Position numbers and translations under genes: made by a program. This document shows positions 49,042-57,337 of a stretch of DNA of 64,000 nt, piece after piece. The notes under the pieces were generated by a model. That model worked only from the letters and a program-made list of their open reading frames with translations, was not told the DNA's origin and did not search any database. Origin of the DNA: Anastatus disparis (lineage: Eukaryota > Arthropoda > Insecta > Hymenoptera > Eupelmidae); assembly GCA_017163975.1 (NCBI GenBank), contig JAFFSR010000220.1, positions 17,812,001 through 17,876,000 on the forward strand, written 5' to 3'. Every line of letters starts with the position of its first letter. Positions within the stretch are counted from its first letter, which is position 1.

Positions 49042-49931
49042 AAATCTCGGCGAGATTTGAAATAATAAAGATTCTAAATCACGCAAATAATATTTTTCAT
49101 ATTGAAGGAAATCGATTCGACTTTATAAATGTATTTATTTTTAAACTTATATTTGTTTGTTTAAACCGTTACAAGTAAAATAATCTCATAGTTTTTAATC
49201 ACTGATTTGTAATTAATATATATGATAATTCATCGATTTGAAATCGATATATATTGCGATTATTTAATAAAAATTATAATTTTTATCGCAAATGAGAAAT
49301 TATTTATAACATTTATTCAAAGAATATTATTCTACTTCTTTTTTACTTCTTCTTTGTTCACTGATTATTTAAATATAAATTGTTTCTATTTGATTACTTT
49401 AAATCATATTAAAATCGATTCTACCTGTTTAGATACCAGTTTATAAAATGTACATTTCAGATTTATTTAGTTATTATAAGAATACCTGAAAAATTTACTT
49501 TAGCATTGCATCTTGCACTTGAATACATAGATTAGAGTAATTGATGAGATACTTGATGGCGAAGGAACAGATAAATCAAATATGCTCAGCCTGATGAGCC
49601 TCGAAGTGCGAAGAAGCTTTCTACCAACGATGCTACTTCACGCGTTCGAATGCGAGATGCAATTTTAAAGTACATTTTTCAGGTGTTTTTAATATTTTTA
49701 TAAAAAATCTTAAATTTATAATTGGTACACTAGCATCTAAACATGTAGAATCGATAACAAATATATTATTGTCAAAGTGGCGTAATGAAAATCGTTTATT
49801 AAAAAACTATAATTGTTATCATAAGAAAACTATGTCTGCCAGTATTTCCTTTCTGTAAGCTTATTATGCATCTCACAATAAAGTGAAAAAGTTCTAAATT
49901 TTAAAAATTTAACACTTTTTGGCGATTATTT

Positions 49932-50258
49932 GTGGTTTTCTCAAAAACTAAAAGTACAATCCCAAAAATCGAAAGATCTTTTGATGCTGAAACTAAAACT
50001 GGTTCCAAAATTGTTAAACAAGAAGATGAAACCTTCTTAAATAAAATTGATAGTTATTTAAGAAAGTATAAATCATATTTTTCACCTGATGAATTTAGGA
50101 GAGAACAGATTATTACTATAAGAAAGTTTAAGTCTAAAATATCACAAGATGAAATTCGTAGAGTCATTGCTCAGTACCCATTTTCAAAAATTGCACGATT
50201 AGCAGTGAGAATTTTAAATTATATTTTTGAATATTTTAATTATAAAAATTACTATTAA
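49932..50258 (+). pseudogene. Truncated paralog: C-terminal part only
   Basis: An open stretch without an ATG that begins VVFSKTKST-like sequence, then jumps to the family's C-terminal region. It has two tandem forms of the KYKS...PDE/QDE motif (LRKYKSYFSPDEFRRE and IRKFKSKISQDEIRR) and then VRILNYIFEYFNYK. No signal peptide or Cys region. It is a deletion remnant of another family member. The matching place in unit 3 (55781) keeps a different part of the gene, so the two lost different pieces. Confidence 0.7.
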
Positions 50259-51147
50259 ATTATTTTAATTGAATCTGACGATAAGAGAAATTTGAATAAC
50301 TTTTGATTTATTTATTTGTAAGTACCCCAGTGAAAATGGTAAATGTATCCAAATCATACGAAAGTGTATCAAAGTGTATCAAAGTGTATCTAAGAGCGAT
50401 ATTTCGGACCAAATGTTAATACACTTTGGTACACTTTGATACACTTTCATACATTTTTATACACTTCCAAAAAAAAGTTTCTTGGTATCAATTTTTTATA
50501 TTCGTTAATGATGTACACTTTGATACACTTTAATACACTTTTGCACATTTTCATATATTTTTTGGACACTTTCATACACTTTGATACACTTTCATACATT
50601 TTTCTAATAAAGGAAAAATGTTGATTTTCTTGGATACACTTTTGCATACATTGATACACTTTTGCACACTTTGATACACTTTTCGAAAATGTTGACTAAA
50701 ATTAATTTCTACATTTGCTATGTGTTACACACTTTGATACACTTTTGCACACTTTGATACACTTTGATATACTCTTGCACACTTTAATACACTTTGATAC
50801 ACTTTCATACATTTTTCCAATAAAGGAAAAATGTCGTTTTTATTGGATACACTTTTGCATACTTTGATACACTTTTGCACACTTTGATACATTTTAAAAA
50901 TTTTAACTAAAATAAATTTCTAGATTTGCTATGTGTTACACACTTTGATACATTTTTACACACTTTGATACATTTCGAAAAAAGTTAACTACAATTAATT
51001 TTTAGATTTGCTATGTGTTACACACTTTAATACACTTTTATTCATTTTTCCCATTTTTGAAATGCAGGAATAGTACATTATTCAGCAAAGGAGTTAATTC
51101 CAAAATACATTTAAGGCATTTTTAATTTACTCCCATGGTGAATATGC

Positions 51148-51241
51148 TATTTTTTGCCATACCCAGGCTAAAACTAGCACTTCTGCGATTTTGAGCTGGG
51201 AGTTAAAGTAGTACTTTTGGACAGGATACGGCAAAAAAATA
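51148..51241. mobile_element. Small MITE nested in decamer element
   Basis: Inverted ends TATTTTTTGCCATACCC and GGATACGGCAAAAAAATA. They match the element at 3430-3520 (TATTTTCGCCATACCC), including CCTGTCC-AAAG next to the end. This shows at least two copies of a short family in the window. Confidence 0.6.
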
Positions 51242-51404
51242 TTATTTTGAATAATTGGTTATTGATACTTTCATATAATTTAAAACATTAAAAAAAATTG
51301 AAATAGAAGCGTCTTTTTTATTTTAAAAGTATAATATTTTAGTGGTAATATAAATGAAGTATGAAGTAAAATAAAAAACGTGATTTAGTAAAATTATTTA
51401 TTAT

Positions 51405-51803
51405 CTAGTTTAGAGATTTTCCCCTTATTCCTTTCATGATGGGGCTTACAAAATATTTATCAGTACTGTGCATAATTATACATGGATTCGCAATATCATT
51501 AGGGAATATAATTCTCAATTTTTTACTCACATTATTTGTACAAGATTTTATATGATTAATTGTAACATCGCTCGTTGAAATAATGAATCCAGTATCTAAT
51601 TGAATTTCAAACATTATTATAATAATATAATCAACGTAAGAATGTGTTATTTTACATATTCGGGAAATTACTCCATATTTATTATTATTTGTTTGTAAAA
51701 TACAATCATTAATTCTCTTTTTTTTTGGATACTGTGATGATGTGTATCGACAACCGTTATAAATAAACCTATTATAAGACACACATTCAGTTATCTTACT
51801 CAC
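51405..51803 (-). CDS. Unrecognised 132-residue frame in transposon
   Basis: A non-repetitive open frame inside the decamer element, starting MSKITECVSYNRFIYNGCRY and continuing with KKKRINDCILQTNNNKYG and VDYIIIIMFEIQLDTGFI. The pattern of short beta strands around Cys and Tyr resembles accessory domains found next to some animal transposases, but I cannot name a family. It is absent from the 12410 copy. It may be a fragment of the protein of an autonomous relative, or a captured host exon. Confidence 0.35.
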   Translation of the reverse strand: MSKITECVSYNRFIYNGCRYTSSQYPKKKRINDCILQTNNNKYGVISRICKITHSYVDYIIIIMFEIQLDTGFIISTSDVTINHIKSCTNNVSKKLRIIFPNDIANPCIIMHSTDKYFVSPIMKGIRGKSLN

Positions 51804-51849
51804 ATCAAAAATTGTATTAATAGCTTGAAATTCTTTTTCAAGCTATTAA

Positions 51850-51893
51850 TTTACACACTTTTCAAGCTATTAATAGCTTGAAAAGTGTGTAAA
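51850..51893. repeat. Perfect 44-bp palindrome
   Basis: The left half TTTACACACTTTTCAAGCTA plus TT is the exact reverse complement of the right half. A second hairpin (ATTAATAGCTTGAA/TTCAAGCTATTAAT, 51818-51850) abuts it. It sits where the unique middle of the element meets the decamer array. Confidence 0.85.
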
Positions 51894-52299
51894 AGTGTAT
51901 CAACGTGTACAAACGTGTGCAAAATAAAACAAGAAAAGGTTAATACTCAGAAGTGTATCAAGATGTACCATAGTATATTAAAGTGTATCAAAGTGTGTAA
52001 AAGTGTATCAAAGTGTGTAAAAGTGTATCAAAATGTGTCAAAGTGTATCAAAATGTGTCAAAGTGTATAACATCAAAAAAATTGAGGAAATTTAATTTCA
52101 GCTCACTTTTTAAGAAATGTACCAAAGTGTACCAAAGTGTATCTAAGTGTATCAGAGTGTATCAAAATGGATCGAAAATAAGGTCTGAAAAATCGCTCTT
52201 AGATACATTTTCATACACTTTGATACATTTTTGTATGCTTCAATACACTTTCATACACTTTTATACATTTTGATACACCGAAAAATTTCCATTCGGGTA

Positions 52300-52604
52300 C
52301 ACGAACATACATCCATGTATATTATGATGGAGCATATTATTTGAGTAAATAATTTATTTAAATCATAGTCTATTAAAAGCTTGAAAATATAGTTTATAAT
52401 CTCTAAAAAACCTTGAGTTGTTGATAAATGTGACTTTTTATATCAAATTTTTAGTTCAATATTTAATTAAATATGTATAAAAAATTATGAAGTTAATAAT
52501 GAAAATTATTATTAAATTTCAGAGAATCATACACTCAAGTTTATATTACTTAAAGAGGACTTAGTTTGATACACATCCAATAGATAATTTATATAAAAAG
52601 TTAT
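52300..52604. other. Tail of the broken family copy
   Basis: Resumes the 3' flank of the 49932-50258 fragment after the inserted element (ACGAACATACATCC, then the ATTAAATTTCAG acceptor-like string at 52507-52518). The stretch from there to about 52594 recurs at 56211-56286, followed in each case by different sequence, marking duplication breakpoints. Confidence 0.55.
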
Positions 52605-52882
52605 ATAAAAAGAGTAAAATTAAATTTTTCAAAGTCCACAGTATATTTGAATAGATTGTACCTGCCCTTTTGAATACCGTTAGAAATTTCAAATTAAGAT
52701 AATTTATTCCAAACTTAAAAAACTTTTTATATATCCCGATTTCCAACGAGAGGGGGCAAAAGCGGCTCGACGGGAGTATATATCTAAACTTGATTTGAAA
52801 ATCATTACCGATGTTTCCATTCCTTAATATCTTATTCCTGTTTCCCTTGAGAAAAAATTTTTTTTTCATTTCCAAAAAATTT

Positions 52883-52890
52883 TATATAGA
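52883..52890 (+). promoter_or_regulatory. TATA box, secreted gene 3
   Basis: TATATAGA is 107 bp before the ATG in the same conserved block as in units 1 and 2. The duplicated promoter here is only about 380 bp long, so if this gene is expressed the essential elements lie within that length. Confidence 0.55.
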
Positions 52891-52989
52891 TACGACCAAT
52901 CTCTACAAGAATCTTTCAATATTTGTCAGTTGTCGTTGAAGTGCGTGAATTAACCTTTCAAGTTAGTGTAAATCTTAGTTGTATTGAAA

Positions 52990-54138
52990 ATGTCACCAAT
53001 CATTCATTTTTTTATATCTGTATTTATAAGTGCATTATCTACCAACGCTTTTCTAGCTCGTAAATTTAATTTTACACTTTGCGAGCTTGAATTCATAATT
53101 CCGGAGTATAATCTTTATGCGCAACCAATTTGTTTAAAATACGATAGTGTTTTGAAGCCGTGTATTGAAGATATTAATGAACATCGTAATAATTCTGATA
53201 TCGAAGACGTGTTCGAATCCAAGGAAACTAGACAATACGTAAAAAAAATTTTAATCAGCCATCAAATTCAGGATGAAATTGATTATGCGACTATCAATTC
53301 TTCAAGTGTTATTGAAGATAGTGAAGGAATTTGTCAAAATAAGTTACCTATCACTTGCAAAAAGATTTTCTCCATGGGTCAAGATGCAATTGGTAATTAT
53401 ATTACAGGATATCCAAAGATAAAAATTATTAAAGTTATAGCTTCACCAGTAATGGCAAAAGTTGTTGTTAAAGATTGTTTACCACACATTGAATTGCCAC
53501 GTTGTGAAGAAGAAAAAAATAGGCTCCCAACAGTCGTGCATAAAGTTATCAATATTCGTCGAGCTATATCTGCGAATAATAAAAACGAATTTGAAACTCA
53601 ACTCATAGAAATGAACAAACTTATGACCGAAGGTATAGAAAGTGCGAAAAAAGAACTAGATATGATTATGAATACAACAGCGAGTGTGTTTAAGAACATC
53701 GATCATGTAAAAAATAATAGTATTGACGAGATTAAAAATAAAACAGAGCTTAGTTTGGAGGATCTTACGGGAAAAATGGATACTGTTGCTAAAACGATAT
53801 CAAATACAGTAGCAGCAGTTAAACATGAAATAGTGGAAAATATTAGTATTAATAATTTTCAATATATAGAAGATTCGATAAAAAAAATCAAACAAAGTCT
53901 TGTTAATAATTCTGAAACTGAAGCTGATAGCGTACTAAACGTAAAACCAACAATCGCAGATGATGATGAAGATGTTGAAGTTTATTTAAATAAGTATAAA
54001 TCAGAATTAACAAGAGATGAAATTTCTACAGCCATTTATAAGCGACCATTATCTCACGCTGCATTTTTGGAATTTGATGTAAGAATTTTAAATTATATTT
54101 TTGAATATTTTAACCATAGAAACTTGACTATTGAATGA
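52990..54138 (+). CDS. Secreted-protein family, copy 3 (382 residues)
   Basis: Intact from the ATG at 52990 to TGA. Signal peptide MSPIIHFFISVFISALSTNA, seven Cys in the same places as copies 1 and 2 (LCE, PIC, KPC, GIC, ITC, KDC, PRC), a long amphipathic section (NNSIDEIKNKTELSLEDLTG, then MDTVAKTISNTVAAV), an acidic linker (IADDDEDVEV), the KYKSELTRDEIS motif and the full FDVRILNYIFEYFNHR end. Copy 1's extra Cys near the C-terminus is Tyr here. N-glycosylation sequons recur (NNS, NKT). It is nearly identical to copy 2 apart from the latter's deletions, and is the best reference for the family. Function unknown; probably exported. Confidence 0.87.
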   Translation: MSPIIHFFISVFISALSTNAFLARKFNFTLCELEFIIPEYNLYAQPICLKYDSVLKPCIEDINEHRNNSDIEDVFESKETRQYVKKILISHQIQDEIDYATINSSSVIEDSEGICQNKLPITCKKIFSMGQDAIGNYITGYPKIKIIKVIASPVMAKVVVKDCLPHIELPRCEEEKNRLPTVVHKVINIRRAISANNKNEFETQLIEMNKLMTEGIESAKKELDMIMNTTASVFKNIDHVKNNSIDEIKNKTELSLEDLTGKMDTVAKTISNTVAAVKHEIVENISINNFQYIEDSIKKIKQSLVNNSETEADSVLNVKPTIADDDEDVEVYLNKYKSELTRDEISTAIYKRPLSHAAFLEFDVRILNYIFEYFNHRNLTIE

Positions 54139-54288
54139 TTTTAATTGAATCTAGTCATAAGAAAAGTTAAATAATTATTAATTTATTTATTTGCAAGTGT
54201 AGAAACATACATCAATGTGTATTAAATAGTATATTATGGAGTATATCACTCGAGTAAATAATTTACTGAAATTATAATCGATTAAGAG

Positions 54289-54556
54289 CAGGCCGGATTT
54301 GCTGTCCTTGTCTAATTGAGTTTTTTCTTAAGTATTAATCAATGTATCTGCAAATTGAAGGTTGAGCGCAAAAGATATTATCATGAATAGTTATGCACAA
54401 GAAAAAACAATTCGGTAGAATTTTTTTTTCATACGTGTAAATATTTATAATAATAATATCTATTGCGCTCAACCTTCAATTTGCAGATACATCGATTAAT
54501 ACTTGATTAAAAAACAAAAAAACCCAATTAGACAAGGACAGTGAATCCAGCCTATT
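54289..54556. mobile_element. hAT-like MITE in unit 3
   Basis: The same insertion as at 48416-48692, at the same site with ATTAAGAG on both sides (54281-54288, 54557-54564). It moved here as a passenger of the segmental duplication and not by new transposition. Confidence 0.85.
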
Positions 54557-54712
54557 ATTAAGAGTTTTAAAACTTAGTTTAAAATTTATAAAAAAAAACC
54601 ACTGAGTTGTTCATAAACATGCTTTCATATGTGAAATTTTCAATTTAAATATTTAATTTAATATGTAAAGAATGTTATGAAGTTGATAATGAAAATTATC
54701 ATTAAATTTCAG

Positions 54713-54910
54713 AGAGCCATGAACTTAGAAATACCTGAAGGCGACGAAAAGATTCCTGTGCAAGATTCAATAGCCGAAATGTTCAAAAAAATATTTTGTT
54801 TGATCATTCGCGCAGATTAAGCTTTAGCATTTAGTTTGTATGAAGAAGAAAAATGGAACTCTTACAATCAAAATGAATTTGATCTAGATGTTCGTCAAAT
54901 TGATTTATAA
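54713..54910 (+). pseudogene. Downstream coding-like island, unit 3
   Basis: Equivalent of 48844-49041. The ATG at 54719 opens a 33-residue frame (MNLEIPEGDEKIPVQDSIAE...CLIIRAD) ending at a TAA in the same place, then an open run to DLDVRQIDL. The frame has no indels relative to unit 2. Confidence 0.35.
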
Positions 54911-55421
54911 AAATCTCGGCGAGATTTGAAATAATAAAGATCCTAAATCACGCAAATAATATTTTTCATATTGTAGGAAATCGATTCGACTTTATAAATG
55001 TATTTATTTTTAAACTTTTATTTGTTTGTTAAAACCGTTACAAGTAAATAATCTTATAGTTTTTAATCACTGATTTGTAATTAATGTATATGATGATTCA
55101 TCGATTTGAAATCGATATATGTTGCGATTATTTAATAAAAATTATAATTTTTATCGCAAATCAGAAATTATTTATAAAATTAATTTAAAGAATATTATTG
55201 TACTTCTTTTTTACTTCCTCTTTATTCACTGATTATTTGATTCCTTTAAATCATATTAAAATCGATTCTACCAGTTTAGATACCAGTATATAAAATGTAC
55301 ATTTCAGACTTATTTAGTTATTATAGGAGTACCTGAAAAATTTACTTTAGCATTGCATCTTGCATTTGAATACATAGATTAGAGTAATTGATGAGATACT
55401 TGGTGGTGAAGGAAGAGATAA

Positions 55422-55568
55422 ATGAAAGATGCTCAGCCTGATGAGTCTCGAAGCGCGAAGAAGCTTTCTACCAACGATGCTACTTCACGCGTTCGAATGC
55501 GAGATGCAATTTTAAAGTACATTTTTCAGGTTTTTAATATTTTTATAAAAAATCTTAAATTTATATAA
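55422..55568 (+). CDS. Small frame in a GC-richer island
   Basis: 48 codons starting MKDAQPDESRSAKKLSTNDA and continuing TSRVRMRDAILKYIFQ, with mixed, protein-like composition in otherwise AT-rich DNA. A CAG/GT donor-like boundary follows the FQ codons. In unit 2 (49573-49680) the same block is preserved, but the ATG is ATC. It may be a lone exon of an unrelated gene carried in the array. No function recognised. Confidence 0.25.
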   Translation: MKDAQPDESRSAKKLSTNDATSRVRMRDAILKYIFQVFNIFIKNLKFI

Positions 55569-55780
55569 TTGGTACACTAGCATCTAAACATGTAGAATCG
55601 ATAATAAATATATTATTGGAAAGGTGGCGTAATGAAAATCGTTTATTAAAAAACTATAATTGTTATCATAAGAAAACTATAAGTCTGACAGTATTTCCTT
55701 TCTGTATGCTTATTATGCATCTCATAATAAAGTGAAAAAGTTATTAATTTTAAAAATTTAATCCTTTTTAACGATTATTT

Positions 55781-56145
55781 GTGGTTTTCTCAAAAACTAA
55801 AAGTACAATTAAGATGATTCAGAATCAATTTCTACCAAGTATTGAATTGACACGTTATAAAGAAGAAGAAAGTGGGCTGAAAACATTCGTTCATAAATTT
55901 ATCAATATTTATCGAGCGATGTTTGCGAATAATAGAAAAGAATTTGAAACTCAACTCATAGATATGAGAAAACTCATAGCAAAGTTATAAAAAGTATGAA
56001 AGAAGATCTAGATATGATTATCAACACAAGAACAACTGAGGTTAAATAATATGAAAAATAATAATATTGATGAGGTTAAAAATAAAACGCAGCTTCTTAT
56101 GGAGAATCTTACGGGAAAAATGGAAATTGTTTCAAAAATTTTTAG
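55781..56145 (+). pseudogene. Truncated paralog: middle part only
   Basis: Matches the middle of the secreted family (SIELTRYKEEESGLKTFVHK, FINIYRAMFANNRKEFETQL) with the conserved Cys lost, then frame breaks (stop at 55988, TAA after ACTGAGGTTAAA) and homology up to GKMEIVSKI. At 56146 it jumps directly into 3' flank sequence like that at 52448, so the C-terminal part has been deleted. No ATG or signal peptide. Confidence 0.75.
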
Positions 56146-56286
56146 TTCAATATTTAATTAAATATGTATAAAAAATTATGAAGTTAATAATGAAAATTAT
56201 TATTAAATTTCAGAGAATCATACACTCAAGTTTATATTACTTAAAGAGGACTTAGTTTGATACACATCCAATAGATAATTTATATA

Positions 56287-57166
56287 ATAAAATAAATTGT
56301 TTGAAGAACCTTAAGATCCTGAACGGCTGGATGAGGTATGGAACTATACTTTAAGGCGTTCGTCAAATTCGGAATGAAGCTTATTGTTACAAAAGATAAA
56401 AGCAAATTTAACGTTCGAATCAATTGTTGAATTTCATCTTGCTCTACTTATAAAACCAATCAAAAATTTCCTTCAATCCTTTAAAATTAAAATGAAATAA
56501 GTTCACAGAAAAAAATAAATAAAACTTGTTAACAAGGTTAAGACGCAAACATAGGTGCAACTTTTGTAACTTGTATATAATATGAATCCGCAAAAGCATC
56601 ACTCTTAACTCATTAAATTTCTCGGTCTTCTCTGCTTTGCTTTGTTTCGCATAAAACATTAATTTAAAGTTTCTGTAACTATACTTTCGCTCGGTTTAAA
56701 TTTTGCCTCCTTTTATAATAAGTTTTCCTTCGCGTATTTTCATTGCATTATATATACCTTGCAATTGCATTCAACGACCTTGAAAAAAACTCACTTTCAA
56801 TTTTTTTTTGTTAACGAATGATATTCAATTATAGTTATAGCTTGGCACATACATTATATTCTAATAATTACAAGCTGCTTATTGTGAAGTACTAATTAGG
56901 CATGCTTTAATTAAATTTAAGGTTAATAATTTTACTGATTATAATTATTCTTGAAATAGATCTTAATCGTTGGGTATAAGTTAAATTTTGGAAATTTTTT
57001 GGTATGATATTTAAAAAAAAAATATTATTTTTTTCTTTTTAAATTTTATTACGTGTTTAATGAATTTCTTCGAAACAAGCAGATGTGCTAATTATAGTTA
57101 ACGGACAATTTTTCATTATTGTTGCATTAAAAAAATCATTACTTCATTTTTTAGGCTAAAGCAATC
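56287..57166. other. AT-rich region after the array
   Basis: Duplication homology ends near 56286. No further copy of the secreted gene and no other coding region is seen. Confidence 0.4.
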
Positions 57167-57337
57167 CCCTGGAAGAAAATTGACCATATTGTAGGCATAA
57201 TTGCTGGTCAACGAATGTTAAAATGGCGCTTATCTAGTAATTCTAGAAATAATTTAAACAAAATTTCTAGATAAGTCTCATTTTAACATGCGTTGACCGA
57301 CAATCATGCTTAAGATATGGTCAATTTTCTTCCAGGG
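57167..57337. mobile_element. Hairpin MITE with CCCTGGAAGAAAA ends
   Basis: A 171-bp near-perfect hairpin. The left arm starts CCCTGGAAGAAAATTGACCA and the right arm is its complement, with ATGTTAAAATG and CTTATCTAG also paired. The termini resemble the CCCTGGTAGAAA group. The flanks show no clear target duplication. Confidence 0.8.

Larger units (their letters stand above)
46800..49930 (+). repeat. Segmental duplication, copy A (unit 2)
   Basis: This block, with its promoter, secreted gene, hAT-like MITE, downstream island and following spacer, is nearly the same as 52605-55780 in the same order and orientation. Differences are small indels and substitutions. Unit 1 shares only the promoter, gene and flanking pieces and is more diverged. 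Confidence 0.85.
50325..52297. mobile_element. Second copy of GTGTATCAAA decamer element
   Basis: TA at 50323-50324 and 52298-52299. Ends CCCCAGTGAAAATGG and, inverted, CCCGAATGGAAATTTTTCGG are those of 12410-14725 in opposite orientation, and long stretches match it nearly base for base. It lies in the 3' flank of the gene fragment ending at 50258. The unit 2 flank (GCAAGTGTAGAAGCATAC near 48320) is an uninterrupted paralog of the junction GTAAGTA/CACGAACATAC, supporting a 2-bp TA duplication. It lacks the SINE of the other copy but has its own middle with a nested MITE, a perfect palindrome and a 132-residue reading frame. Confidence 0.82.
52605..55780 (+). repeat. Segmental duplication, copy B (unit 3)
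   Basis: Collinear near-copy of 46800-49930. Its left breakpoint is sharp: shared promoter sequence begins at AAAAGAGTAAAATTAAATTT, about 380 bp before the ATG, and everything further upstream differs from unit 2. Confidence 0.85.
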
